From assembly GCA_015234525.1 (NCBI GenBank), contig JADGMX010000049.1, positions 124,001 through 188,000 on the forward strand: a DNA stretch of 64,000 nt, written 5' to 3'. Position 1 is the first letter of the stretch. Each line of letters starts with the position of its first letter. The translations under genes were made by a program, and so were the position numbers. The DNA is from Flavobacterium sp. (GTDB taxonomy: Bacteria > Bacteroidota > Bacteroidia > Flavobacteriales > Flavobacteriaceae). Below are positions 44,301 through 52,535 of the stretch, piece by piece. A model generated the notes under the pieces. The model made no database searches, was not told the DNA's origin, and saw only the letters and a list, made by a program, of their open reading frames with translations.

Positions 44301-44919
44301 CAGCATAATCGCGCAAGGTCCTGATAAAGAACACGACACTGATAATCATGGCGATAATCGCAGCTGCTATGATCAGCAACAGACTGTAATCTCCAAATTT
44401 ATTGCTGGTACTCAATCGGTCAGAAAGCATTAACTGCTCTTCATTTTCAATGGTTTCCACTGTCGAGCGAAGTTCTGCCATCAATCGCTTTCCTTCATCA
44501 ATCGATAAGGCCAGAAGTGGCATTCCCTTGGTTTTGTTGTCGACGTGTTTGTCGAGATATTGATAGAATCTACGTGATTTTACTTCGAGTAAGTCGACGT
44601 TTTTCGGACTTCGTCCACCATCAATTTTTAATTGGCGAATTGTCTTGAAATGATCCCGTGTTCGTTGTTCAGCACCTTTATATTCGGTTAAGAAAGTTGT
44701 TCTTCCGGTAATCAAAAATCCGCGAACACTGGTTTGGGCCTCAACCATTACCGTAGTTCCGGCGTTGAGATTGTAAATGATATCCTGTGTTCTATTAACT
44801 TGTTTGTTGCTATCCAATAAGTTTTGGATGCTGAAATACGATGCGATTGAACTGATAAGCAGAATCAAAACTGAAATTCCGCTGCTAATAATCAGGTTTC
44901 TCTTAAAATTACTTTGCAT
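41377..44919 (-). CDS. Large hybrid histidine kinase with CHASE3, GAF and three receivers
   Basis: A 1180-residue protein. Order: transmembrane helix (10-30), CHASE3-like periplasmic domain (about 35-170), second helix (about 178-200), HAMP (about 205-270), GAF (about 285-430), a long coiled coil (about 435-515), HisKA with H528 (NMSHELRTPLN), HATPase (NAMKFT, DTGIGIP, FGGTGLGLSI; about 630-745) and three receivers with D840, D962 and D1110. It autophosphorylates and can relay phosphate through several aspartates. It heads, with the next kinase, the operon containing the receiver, CheR and CheB genes. The HAMP/coiled-coil region is a plausible methylation target. Confidence 0.92.
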   Translation of the reverse strand: MQSNFKRNLIISSGISVLILLISSIASYFSIQNLLDSNKQVNRTQDIIYNLNAGTTVMVEAQTSVRGFLITGRTTFLTEYKGAEQRTRDHFKTIRQLKIDGGRSPKNVDLLEVKSRRFYQYLDKHVDNKTKGMPLLALSIDEGKRLMAELRSTVETIENEEQLMLSDRLSTSNKFGDYSLLLIIAAAIIAMIISVVFFIRTLRDYAERSRLQAELVKKDQEMAARIEVISNISGEIARGNYDRRVEENETDALGSVGTALNNMAQSLEESFTKLSHKEWLQAGIAQLNNVMIGEKDISQLTSDIIKFLAEYTNSAAGVIYLPEGENLKAAAGYCYVASPERQQIRVGEGITGEAYLSGKIIQLKTSTPENITVSYALGEIKPTHILAIPLINESISGVVEMASVEMYTEMQVEFFNAVGNNIAIALKAAANRARVQELLEETQTQSEELSAQHSELESINAELEAQTEKLQASEEELRVQQEELQQTNEELAERSVLLEERNMEIQKKSEDLELTTRYKSEFLANMSHELRTPLNSILLLSRLLSENNEKNMNGEQVEFARVIQSSGNGLLALIDEILDLSKIEAGKMELEVLDVSTSEITSEMHNLFFAVAKEKNIDFKISAEKAPLVIKTDKMRLEQILKNLISNAMKFTAKGAVTLDIRRHPQNEKLISFTVRDTGIGIPRDKQHLVFEAFQQADGSTKRKFGGTGLGLSISRELAKLLKGEITLNSEPGKGSEFTLTIPIVNTAIAHPVEELVQSVPAEAKTSEYISPVIPEDVDDDRETVTPNDKTILIVEDDVSFAKSLLKFTRERGYKGIVTVRGDHALNLALVFKPRGILLDIQLPIKSGWEVMEELKNNSQTKHIPVHIMSSHKLKQESLLKGAVNFLDKPVAYEQMPDVFKRIEYFVNRESQKVLIIEDNSKHAKALSYFLETNNINSEIKSEVKQGVQALQNNEVDCVILDMGIPDQQAYEILERVKESSGLENLPIIVFTGKSLSMQEELKIKKYADSIIVKTAHSYQRMLDEVSLFLHLVEENKQEGNNRSKIKKQHMMSDVLSGKTVLVVDDDVRNIYSLTKSLEILKMNVLTAIDGREALTVLQENPQVDVVLLDMMMPNMDGYETASRIRENKKHKNLPVIAVTAKAMTGDREKCISAGASDYITKPVDVDQLLSLLRVWLYDK

Positions 44920-44928
44920 ATGTAGGGG

Positions 44929-46134
44929 TTAAAGCGGAAGGATGATTGTAAATGTTGATCCTTCACCAAGTTGACTATTGGCCGTTATTAATCCGTTGTG
45001 TTTTTCGATGATTTTCTTGACGATCGCCAGTCCGATGCCGGTTCCTTCATAAGTTTCGCGAGCATTCAGACTTTGGAAAATAACAAAAATCTTGTTGATG
45101 TAGGCGTTGTCGAAGCCAATTCCGTTGTCTCTCACCGTAATTCGGCAGTATTTGCCATCCGGGGAAACCTTGGCGTCAAAACTTTTGCTGTCGACGCGCT
45201 CTGATTTAATTTCAATGGTAGCCGGAACGTCTTTTTTGGCGAATTTCAGTGAATTTCCGATTAAGTTTTGGAAAACCTGACGCAACTGACTCGACACTAC
45301 CGTTGCCACCGGTAGTTCATCAGCAGTAATTGTCGCGCCGCCTTTTTCAATCTGATAATCAAGATCGTCAAGAACTTCGCCCAAAACCTCATTCAAATCG
45401 GTTAATTCCGGAGTAACATCTGACGAAAGTCGCGAGTACTTCAACAAATCGGTGATCAAGGTCGACATTCGGTTTGCTGCATTTATTGTGCGATCAACAT
45501 AATGAACTGCGGTTGGTTCTTCGGTAATGTATCGTTCTTTCAAAAGTTTGACGAACATCTCGATCTTGCGAAGGGGTTCTTTCAAATCGTGCGAAACCAC
45601 CCACGCAAATTGCTGTAATTCGTGATTGGTAAGTTCGAGTTCTTCGTTTTTGTTTTGAAGATCTTTGGTTCGCTCTTGTACTTTTGTTTCGAGGTTTTCC
45701 TGAGCTTCCTTGCGAATCTCGATTTCTTTCGACAGAAGATCGCGAACCGCTTTAAGCTCATTGTGTTGATTGTGAAGTTTGAGGAATGTCTTCACTTTCA
45801 TGATTAGAAGATCGGGATCGACAGGTTTGGTGATATAATCAACACCACCGCTTTGATACCCTTTTGAGATGTATTTTTTCTCCTTGCTGATAGCCGATAG
45901 GAAGATCACCGGAATGTCTTTTGTGCGGTTACTGCCGGAAAGGTTTTCAACTACTTCAAAGCCATCCATTCCCGGCATTTGAACGTCCATGATGATCAAC
46001 GAATAATCCTGCTTTAAGATTTTTCGAAGAGCTTCCTCGCCTGATTCAGCCGAGTCTGATTGCAAACCATGTAGTTGAAGAATTTTTTGTAGCGGAAGGA
46101 TATTTTCCCTCTTATCGTCGACGATTAAGATCAT
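44929..46134 (-). CDS. Receiver-histidine kinase hybrid (cytoplasmic)
   Basis: A 401-residue protein with an N-terminal receiver (about 1-120, phosphoacceptor D50 in IMDVQMPGMDG), a coiled-coil linker (about 125-172), HisKA with H182 (WVVSHDLKEPLRKI) and an HATPase domain (NLIGNSLKFAKK, VRDNGIGF, TYEGTGIGLAIVKK). It has no transmembrane segment, so its input is phosphorylation of its own receiver by another kinase, perhaps the 1180-residue hybrid whose gene follows after 9 nt. It is the first gene of the cluster. Confidence 0.9.
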   Translation of the reverse strand: MILIVDDKRENILPLQKILQLHGLQSDSAESGEEALRKILKQDYSLIIMDVQMPGMDGFEVVENLSGSNRTKDIPVIFLSAISKEKKYISKGYQSGGVDYITKPVDPDLLIMKVKTFLKLHNQHNELKAVRDLLSKEIEIRKEAQENLETKVQERTKDLQNKNEELELTNHELQQFAWVVSHDLKEPLRKIEMFVKLLKERYITEEPTAVHYVDRTINAANRMSTLITDLLKYSRLSSDVTPELTDLNEVLGEVLDDLDYQIEKGGATITADELPVATVVSSQLRQVFQNLIGNSLKFAKKDVPATIEIKSERVDSKSFDAKVSPDGKYCRITVRDNGIGFDNAYINKIFVIFQSLNARETYEGTGIGLAIVKKIIEKHNGLITANSQLGEGSTFTIILPL

Positions 46135-46174
46135 AATATACTGAAGCTATTGGAGCGATGTGTAATTTTTTTCA

Positions 46175-46232
46175 TACAGTTAAAGCGTTTGGATACTCAG
46201 AGCGCCGTACTTTTTTAAAACGCATAACTGTA
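46175..46232. promoter_or_regulatory. Long imperfect inverted repeat in the kinase/channel divergent region
   Basis: TACAGTTAAAGCGTTT (46175-46190) and AAACGCATAACTGTA (46218-46232) are inverted repeats that differ by one base and one insertion, with 27 nt between them. They lie 41 nt upstream of the kinase operon and about 220 nt before the mechanosensitive channel gene. It could be a two-site operator or a structured leader. The rest of the 319-nt gap (46135-46453) holds nothing else recognisable. Confidence 0.4.
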
Positions 46233-46453
46233 AAAATACAAAAAAAAGTTAGTACTTCCGCTACAAAATCGGCATGCTTCCCTAGGTTAAAAAGCGCTCA
46301 GTTTTCGTCTGAAAAAAGGATTTTGTAAACATTTGCATTTCAGTTATTTCGTCGATAAATGGAAATCGATTCGTTTAATATCAGTTAAAAACGATGGGAG
46401 TCGCACCGATTTTTTTTAACTTGGAAAAATCTAATCCATAATCAACCGATTTT

Positions 46454-48229
46454 ATGTTTATGCAAAAAAGTTCGAGTTGGATCGTCGCGTTTTTTTTCAG
46501 TTTATGCATTTCTGCTTCGATCCACGCGCAGTTGATTCCTGACCCTTCGGCTGAAGCTGCTCCCGAAGTTCCCGAAATCCCTGATGATTCTTTAGGTCGC
46601 CGGACACCACGCGGAACTGTCAGCGGTTTTATTACGGCCATTTCCGATCAGAAAATCGATCGTGCAGCTCAATATCTAAATTTATCGCGATCTCAGAAAA
46701 AACCAAAAGAAAGCGCCCGAATCGTTTCAATTTTTCAAAAGCTACTTGATCAAGGTGGTGAAATGATGCCGTATTCATGGATCAGTAATACGACAACCGG
46801 CCGCACTGACGACGATCTCCCACAAGGAACTGATGTTGTAGGAACCGTACAAATTCAAGGTGAATCGGTTAGTCTTTTCGTCGAAAATAGTCAAAGTGAC
46901 GGTGATCCTCCATTGTGGCAATTTTCTAAGTCGACCGTCGATGCGTTGTCGAAAGTTACCGTCGAAGAACAGGCAACATTTCTCGAAAAGACTTTGCCTG
47001 ATTGGGCGAAAAACGAAATGTTAGGAGGCGTTCCCATCGGACATTGGTTTGCGCTTTTAATCATGATTGCAATCGCGTACTACGGTTCATGGGCGATTAT
47101 TTATTTCTTTAATTTAGGGCTGCGTCAGATTTGGGTTCGCTCACGAACTGATCCAACAGCCGGAGTTATTACCGCTTTAGAATTGCCTTTCAGATTATAT
47201 CTTGCCGTCTGGGTGTTTATTTGGCTGACGCAGGAAACGGGAATATCGATAATCATCAGGCAAAAGTTAAGCGGAATTACGGTTATCATTGGCTTTGTGG
47301 CATTTTTGATGCTTCTCTACCGATTGTCAGACGTCATCAGTACGTATAGTGTACGCCGAATGACCAAACGTGGCCGACTGTCGGCATTGTCGATCATACT
47401 GTTTTTAAAACGCGCGGCGAAAGTTGCCATTTTTGTATTCGGGATCATCGGAGTTCTCAGCATTCTCGGATTCGACGTAACAACCGGTCTGGCGGCTCTT
47501 GGAATTGGTGGTATCGCGCTAGCTCTAGGTGCGCAAAAAACAATGGAGAATTTTGTGGGTAGCGTTACCTTGCTCGCCGACCAGCCGATACGCGTTGGCG
47601 ATTATTGCAAAGTTGGCGAAACAGCCGGAACCGTGGAAAGCATCGGAATGCGATCAACGCGTATTCGCACCGCCGAACGTACCGTAGTTACAATTCCGAA
47701 CGGTGAATTTTCATCAACCAGAATCGAAAATTTTGCACCACGTGACCGTTTCTTGTTTACAACAATACTTGACATGCGTTATGAAACTACGCCCGACCAG
47801 GTCAGATTTCTTTTGGTCGAATTGCGGTCGATACTATATTCACATCCTAAAATTGCTCAGGATACGGCGCGAATTCGTTTTGTTGGCTTTGGCGATTGGT
47901 CGCTTAAGCTCGAGGTTTACACCTATATTACCGGTGCAAATTATGACGAATTCTTAGAAATCCGCGAAGATATCATGCTTCGGATGATGGACGTCATTAA
48001 GCTTAGCGGAACCGATTTTGCCTTCCCGTCTCAAACACTTTATCTCGGTCGGGATGCGGTGCCAACGGATGATGACGTGAAACGAACTGAAGATATTGTT
48101 ACCAAGTGGCGCGAAGCAGGAACCATGCAGCTTCCAAATTATGATGAGGAAAGAATTACGGCGTTGAAAGGGAAAATACAATATCCGCCGGAAGGAACAT
48201 CAGCATATTCGAAAAGTAAAAAAGCATAA
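46454..48229 (+). CDS. MscS-family mechanosensitive channel, large exported form
   Basis: A 591-residue protein with a signal peptide (about 1-26, ending SIHAQ), an N-terminal periplasmic region (about 27-200), at least four transmembrane helices (about 200-345) and the MscS core (DVTTGLAALGIGGIALALGAQKTMENFVGSVTLLADQPIRVGDYCKV, VTIPNGEFSSTRIEN). The glycine/alanine-rich pore helix is typical. Periplasmic extensions occur in MscK/MscM-type channels. ATG 46454 or 46460 could start. It ends at a bidirectional terminator shared with the convergent lipoprotein gene. Confidence 0.9.
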   Translation: MFMQKSSSWIVAFFFSLCISASIHAQLIPDPSAEAAPEVPEIPDDSLGRRTPRGTVSGFITAISDQKIDRAAQYLNLSRSQKKPKESARIVSIFQKLLDQGGEMMPYSWISNTTTGRTDDDLPQGTDVVGTVQIQGESVSLFVENSQSDGDPPLWQFSKSTVDALSKVTVEEQATFLEKTLPDWAKNEMLGGVPIGHWFALLIMIAIAYYGSWAIIYFFNLGLRQIWVRSRTDPTAGVITALELPFRLYLAVWVFIWLTQETGISIIIRQKLSGITVIIGFVAFLMLLYRLSDVISTYSVRRMTKRGRLSALSIILFLKRAAKVAIFVFGIIGVLSILGFDVTTGLAALGIGGIALALGAQKTMENFVGSVTLLADQPIRVGDYCKVGETAGTVESIGMRSTRIRTAERTVVTIPNGEFSSTRIENFAPRDRFLFTTILDMRYETTPDQVRFLLVELRSILYSHPKIAQDTARIRFVGFGDWSLKLEVYTYITGANYDEFLEIREDIMLRMMDVIKLSGTDFAFPSQTLYLGRDAVPTDDDVKRTEDIVTKWREAGTMQLPNYDEERITALKGKIQYPPEGTSAYSKSKKA

Positions 48230-48230
48230 A

Positions 48231-48262
48231 AAAAAGGCGGAGTGTAAAAACTTCGCCTTTTT
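48231..48262. terminator. Bidirectional terminator between the channel and lipoprotein genes
   Basis: AAAAAGGCG (48231-48239) pairs with CGCCTTTTT (48254-48262), and inner AGT with ACT. A tracts and T tracts lie on the two sides. It fits the convergent gene pair. Confidence 0.85.
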
Positions 48263-48264
48263 GA

Positions 48265-48642
48265 TTATTTAATCGGAGTTCCCGATGGCATTGGTTTGTC
48301 GTTGTTTTTTGTGTAGTAATCACCATCGTTGTTTTCATCATTGGTGCCATCCGGAGCGCTATATTGGTTAGCCGATTTAGAAGTATTGCTTGAAGCCGAT
48401 TCACCTCCGGAACGATTCGAATTTTGCTGGTTCTGAGTGTTTTTACTCGAAGTTGAAGATGCAACATCAGAATTAACATCGTTGGTGGAATTCGCAGAAG
48501 AATCTATTGGATAGCCATTGGTGTCGTAGGTTACCATAGCCGGATCGCTTTCTCCGGAAGTTTCAGAATTGCTCGTATTTCGGCATGACATGACAGTTGC
48601 GGCCAAAAAAACAACTGATAAGGTGATAAGATTGGTTTTCAT
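48265..48642 (-). CDS. Low-complexity lipoprotein
   Basis: A 125-residue lipoprotein with a signal (LAATVMSCR, cysteine at about residue 20) and a long low-complexity mature part rich in serine, asparagine and aspartate, ending NNDKPMPSGTPIK. Only GYPIDSSAN resembles a defined motif. It is probably an outer-membrane or cell-surface lipoprotein with a disordered body. It converges on the MscS channel gene; its own promoter is not clear. Confidence 0.7.
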   Translation of the reverse strand: MKTNLITLSVVFLAATVMSCRNTSNSETSGESDPAMVTYDTNGYPIDSSANSTNDVNSDVASSTSSKNTQNQQNSNRSGGESASSNTSKSANQYSAPDGTNDENNDGDYYTKNNDKPMPSGTPIK

Positions 48643-48739
48643 AATATTTGTTTTATGTAAAGATCGGTATTAGCATGTATGCAGATATTATAAAATTATC
48701 ACTCAGTTTTGCAGTATTATTAATTATGAACCGATTTTA

Positions 48740-48770
48740 TTGCCCGTCGAAGTAATAGTTGCTACTTTAG
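48740..48770 (+). promoter_or_regulatory. Promoter of the beta-barrel protein gene
   Basis: TTG (48740-48742), a 20-nt spacer, then TACTTTAG (48763-48770), one mismatch from TAnnTTTG. It lies 16 nt upstream of the ATG at 48787. Confidence 0.6.
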
Positions 48771-48786
48771 CCGCCAAATCCTTATT

Positions 48787-50019
48787 ATGAGAAAAATTTA
48801 CTTTGTTGCCTTATTGTTTATCACTACGATCACGGTCGCTCAAGATTTGCCGGGATATTACATCACATTATCCGAAGAAAGAATTGAAGGAAACTTTAAA
48901 TCAACTTCATTTGAAGATGCGACGTCACTTCAGTTTAGAAAATCCACTACAGACGAGTACAAGACGCTCGATCCCTCGCAAATGATCGGATACGGCATCG
49001 GCACTTCGTACAAGTTTGAAAAGCACACTATTGAAATCGACAAATCGGTTCAACAAGGAAACAACCTTAGTCAAGCAAAGGAACCTGATTTCGAAAAACA
49101 AACCGTATTTCTTAATACGTTGCTCGAAGGCGATGCAACGCTTTATTCATATAAGTCGCTTCAAGGAACCAAGTATTTTTACTCGGTAAAGAGCAAGAAT
49201 ATAAAACCGACGCAATTGGTTTATAAAGTATACCGTGCCACAACAGCAAAAACAGCTGAAAACAATCATTTCCGTCAACAGCTTTTTCTTGATCTAAAAT
49301 GCGACGATCAGACATTTAGCGATTTTTTAAATGCCAAGTACTCGCAAGCCAGTTTGATGCAGTATGTTCAGAAGTTCAACACCTGTAACGGATCTGAGCA
49401 AACCATTGCGTTTGATAACAAATCTGGCCAAAAACTTAAGTTCAGATATTCGGTTTTTGCCGGAGTATACAACACGATGTTTAACGTTCAGTTTGGCCGA
49501 TATCATCCTGGCGATGTCAGTACAATATCATACGGCGCAGGTTTCGAAGTTGCCGTTATTTTTCCGTCAGAACGTGTTGAGGGTTTTGTAAGTGCTGAAT
49601 ATGAGATCGTTTCGGCTGACAGCAAAAAGACCTACGATCAAGGATACCGTTATATTTCGACAGCATACGAATATGATTCGCCATTTGTGAATATGCAAAT
49701 TGGAGGTCGATACAACCTTTGGATGCAAAACCAAAATAAGGTGTTCGTTGGCGCGGCGCTCGGAATTTCACTTGCAAACGGAAAAATCCTCCACACTGAA
49801 TCATACGAATCATATACAGGCGTTCAATACGAATCAGAAAGCATCAGCTATGAACTAGGTAGCGCATTTTCACTCAATTTCTCGGCTGGATATACGTTTG
49901 ATAAATTTGGCATCAGTGTAAATTTCGACGCGCTTAGAGCAATGAAATCAAACCAAACCGCCTCACAGGTAATCGAGGTTCCACGTGTCGGTTTAAACCT
50001 CAAGTACGCGCTAAACTAA
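48787..50019 (+). CDS. Secreted protein with an outer-membrane beta-barrel domain
   Basis: A 410-residue protein with a signal peptide (about 1-18, ending TVAQ). Residues 20-200 form a beta-rich domain (SLQFRKSTTDEYKTLDP, YSYKSLQGTKYFY) and residues 210-410 look like an eight-strand outer-membrane barrel (FRYSVFAGVYNTMF, NMQIGGRYNLWMQ, FLGAALG-like VGAALGISLANGK). The domain combination is seen in Bacteroidota porin-like proteins of unknown role. The stop codon directly abuts the stop of the convergent gene at 50020. Confidence 0.75.
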   Translation: MRKIYFVALLFITTITVAQDLPGYYITLSEERIEGNFKSTSFEDATSLQFRKSTTDEYKTLDPSQMIGYGIGTSYKFEKHTIEIDKSVQQGNNLSQAKEPDFEKQTVFLNTLLEGDATLYSYKSLQGTKYFYSVKSKNIKPTQLVYKVYRATTAKTAENNHFRQQLFLDLKCDDQTFSDFLNAKYSQASLMQYVQKFNTCNGSEQTIAFDNKSGQKLKFRYSVFAGVYNTMFNVQFGRYHPGDVSTISYGAGFEVAVIFPSERVEGFVSAEYEIVSADSKKTYDQGYRYISTAYEYDSPFVNMQIGGRYNLWMQNQNKVFVGAALGISLANGKILHTESYESYTGVQYESESISYELGSAFSLNFSAGYTFDKFGISVNFDALRAMKSNQTASQVIEVPRVGLNLKYALN

Positions 50020-50247
50020 CTACATATCATCGTCATCTTCACTGACCTGATTTTTAATATTCAATCTCGTGTCGTCGTCGAAACTCTCGTCGCCGGCACG
50101 ATTTGATAATGTTCCGCTTAACGGATCGCCAATTTGCCGACCCGCACCAAGTTCAGCGATATGATCTTCCGGTTTGACATCCGGTTTTTCGTCTTTGCCA
50201 ATCTGCTGATTTCCAAAAACATTTTCGGTTGATTTTTTCTTCTTCAT
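50020..50247 (-). CDS. Small acidic, probably disordered protein
   Basis: A 75-residue protein with a lysine-rich start (MKKKKSTENVFG), a middle with GKDEKPDVKPEDHIAELG and an aspartate-rich end (SEDDDDM). It has no signal peptide and no hydrophobic segment. It is converging on the barrel gene with no bases between the stops. Proteins of this sort near 52198 and 61683 suggest a stress-related set, but I recognise no family. Confidence 0.6.
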   Translation of the reverse strand: MKKKKSTENVFGNQQIGKDEKPDVKPEDHIAELGAGRQIGDPLSGTLSNRAGDESFDDDTRLNIKNQVSEDDDDM

Positions 50248-50366
50248 AACTATTGTTTTACTTATTACAAGTTACAGCGCTTACCGATTAGACCTCTTAT
50301 GAAATTATGGCCGGAGATTATCGGATTTCTATCTGAAAAGTCTTAATTTTAAGGAAAAAGCTTGCT

Positions 50367-51377
50367 ATGGGCAAACGCCTTAGAAAATTATTCGGCACAT
50401 ACAGCATCCAAAATATTCTCATCATTCCGTATCGAAGTTACGGCGCGCAATATCACATGTACGTCAAAGGCCGTGTGCTTGACAACGTAATGCTGTCGAT
50501 GACCGAAAACCAGTCGTTCCTGCAAACCATTCGGAATGCATTTCGGCAATTCAATACGCATGAAATTCCGGATTGTAAGATTGTGATTAAACTTGCCGGT
50601 TTCGAACTCACAACATCAACCGATAAAAAAGGCTATTTCTTATTTGATGCCGTTTTGCCCACCGATATTTGTGAACTTGCGGATAGCGAAGGCTGGGTGC
50701 GTTATTCAATAAGTATTGTCGATGCCGACCTTCCTCCAAGTACTTTTGAAGGCGAATTTCTGGTTCCGGACTTCGGGGCAGATTACGGTGTTATCAGTGA
50801 TATCGACGACACTATTCTCGATACGGGAGTAACCTCGTTCCTCAAATGGAAAGTAATCCGAAACTCATTTTTCGTGAATCCATATAGCCGAATTCCGCTT
50901 CACGACGCGCCGGATCTTTACCAAAAGTTTCACCGCGGCAAAGATCAGAAAGAGAAAAATCCGATATTTTACATTAGCAATAGTCCGTGGAATCTCTACC
51001 AATACCTAAACTTGTTTCTGGATCACAACAATTTTCCGAAAGGGCCGATTTTGCTGCGTTCTTTCAACAGCATTTTTCAGCACGCCACCAACGAAAAGCC
51101 ACACAAACAAAAGGAGATTATCAATCTTTTAAAAGCGTATCCAAAACTAAATTTTATTCTCATTGGCGATAGTGGCGAACACGATGCGACAATCTATACC
51201 GACATCGCCGCGCAATTTCCCGATCGAATACTTTGCATTTACTTGAGAAGCGTCAAGCATAAACGCCGAATGCGCCTGGTGCAAAGTATTGTCGATAATT
51301 TCCGGACAACACCTGTTTTGCTGGTCGAAACATCAGTCCAAGCCGAGGCGCACGCCAGACAGCAAGGGTATTTCTAA
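50367..51377 (+). CDS. App1-type phosphatidate phosphatase (DUF2183)
   Basis: A 336-residue protein. The N-terminal half has a beta-rich region. The DUF2183/App1 catalytic domain starts around residue 150 with the DxDxT motif DIDDTILDTGV, and later ISNSPWNLYQ, FPKGPILLR and IGDSGEHDATIYTDIA are the other conserved motifs. Yeast App1 is a Mg2+-dependent phosphatidate phosphatase; bacterial forms are not characterised. It is cytoplasmic by sequence. The TVP38-like gene starts 16 nt later, so the pair may act on membrane lipids. Confidence 0.85.
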   Translation: MGKRLRKLFGTYSIQNILIIPYRSYGAQYHMYVKGRVLDNVMLSMTENQSFLQTIRNAFRQFNTHEIPDCKIVIKLAGFELTTSTDKKGYFLFDAVLPTDICELADSEGWVRYSISIVDADLPPSTFEGEFLVPDFGADYGVISDIDDTILDTGVTSFLKWKVIRNSFFVNPYSRIPLHDAPDLYQKFHRGKDQKEKNPIFYISNSPWNLYQYLNLFLDHNNFPKGPILLRSFNSIFQHATNEKPHKQKEIINLLKAYPKLNFILIGDSGEHDATIYTDIAAQFPDRILCIYLRSVKHKRRMRLVQSIVDNFRTTPVLLVETSVQAEAHARQQGYF

Positions 51378-51393
51378 TCTAACTAAAAATCAA

Positions 51394-52104
51394 ATGGACG
51401 AATTCGCCGAAATCTCGGATATCCGAAAGAGCAAAAAACCGCTCTACATTTCAATTGCAATTTTCATATCGCTACTAGTAGGTTACTTTTTCATTCCCGG
51501 AATGGGCGAGTGGCTCGATCAGGCGTGGAGCGTTCTCACCAGTGGCGACGAGCAAAAAGTCAGTGAATGGGTCGATGGCTTTGGGTACTTCGGGCCAATC
51601 CTGATCATTCTGGTAATGACCGTTCAGATGTTTCTGATCGTAATTCCGTCGTGGCTTTTAATGCTGGTGGCCATCATCGCGTATGGACCAGTTTGGGGAA
51701 GCGCAATTGTGTTTGTCGCTATTTTCTCGGCCTCGAGCGTTGGGTATCTTATTGGCCGCTACTTCGGGCCTGAAGTTGTTGCGCGAATCATCGGACCCTC
51801 ATCTGAAAAGAAAGTTGCTGATTTTCTGGACCGATACGGTGTTTGGGCAATCATCGTGACCCGAATTAACCCATTGCTATCTAATGATGCCATCAGTTTT
51901 ATCGCGGGCGTAGTTAACATGAGCTACCGGAAATTTATTTTATCAACGCTCGTCGGAATTGCGCCACTGGTCATCTTAATTGCAATTCTTCGTCAGATGG
52001 ACGATGGATTAAAGTCGGGTCTGATCTGGGTTTCAGCCGGCAGCTTGCTTTTGTTTATCGGTTTTGTGTGGTTTGATAAACGGCAGAGAAAGCGTACTCC
52101 TTAA
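51394..52104 (+). CDS. TVP38/TMEM64 family membrane protein
   Basis: A 236-residue inner-membrane protein with about six hydrophobic segments. The VTT domain motif is visible (FGPILIILVMTVQMFLIVIPSWLLMLVAIIAYG, SVGYLIGRYFG, ITRINPLLSNDAISFIAG). The family is related to DedA and implicated in membrane lipid handling. The open frame starts earlier at 51289 within the preceding gene; ATG 51394 is used because the family's N-terminus begins there. It is in an operon with the App1-like gene. Confidence 0.85.
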   Translation: MDEFAEISDIRKSKKPLYISIAIFISLLVGYFFIPGMGEWLDQAWSVLTSGDEQKVSEWVDGFGYFGPILIILVMTVQMFLIVIPSWLLMLVAIIAYGPVWGSAIVFVAIFSASSVGYLIGRYFGPEVVARIIGPSSEKKVADFLDRYGVWAIIVTRINPLLSNDAISFIAGVVNMSYRKFILSTLVGIAPLVILIAILRQMDDGLKSGLIWVSAGSLLLFIGFVWFDKRQRKRTP

Positions 52105-52197
52105 ATTCCATAAGTTTTTAGCGAAACTTCGTAACGCCTTCCAACCAGTTGATTCATAATTTTATGAGATACCGATTTTAACTTAAAAACGCATATC

Positions 52198-52500
52198 ATG
52201 GAAAATTCAAATGACAACAAAAATCGCCAACCCGAAAATTGGCAACGCGAAGAAAATATCGAAAATTCACAATCAAAAACCGATTCGTTTAACTTGACCA
52301 GCGCTGAAGCTGATGGGTACGGCATCGACGAAAATACTGCCGACGACGCGCTTTATACGCAAGGCACCGATGATGACGATACCGATGAAAGAGATGACGA
52401 CGAAAACGCAAAAACCGATTGGGGAAATGTAGATCCGCTTTCTGATACAGACGGACTCCCATCAGGTGTAGATCCAAGCGGACCGGGAAGTGCGGTCTAA
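52198..52500 (+). CDS. Small highly acidic protein
   Basis: A 100-residue protein rich in asparagine, glutamate and aspartate (TQGTDDDDTDERDDDENAK), with a glycine/proline end DGLPSGVDPSGPGSAV. No signal peptide and no fold is apparent; it is probably disordered in solution. It follows 93 nt after the TVP38 gene and precedes a terminator, so it is likely a separate small transcript. Its N-terminal composition recalls short stress-induced Bacteroidota proteins. Confidence 0.65.
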   Translation: MENSNDNKNRQPENWQREENIENSQSKTDSFNLTSAEADGYGIDENTADDALYTQGTDDDDTDERDDDENAKTDWGNVDPLSDTDGLPSGVDPSGPGSAV

Positions 52501-52509
52501 AAAACACAC

Positions 52510-52535
52510 AAAAGGCGGCTTTCACCGCCTTTTTT
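52510..52535. terminator. Bidirectional terminator between 52500 and 52534 genes
   Basis: AAAAGGCGG pairs with CCGCCTTTT around CTTTCA, with a T run on the plus strand and an A run at 52501-52513. It overlaps the last bases of the minus-strand gene ending at 52534. Confidence 0.85.
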
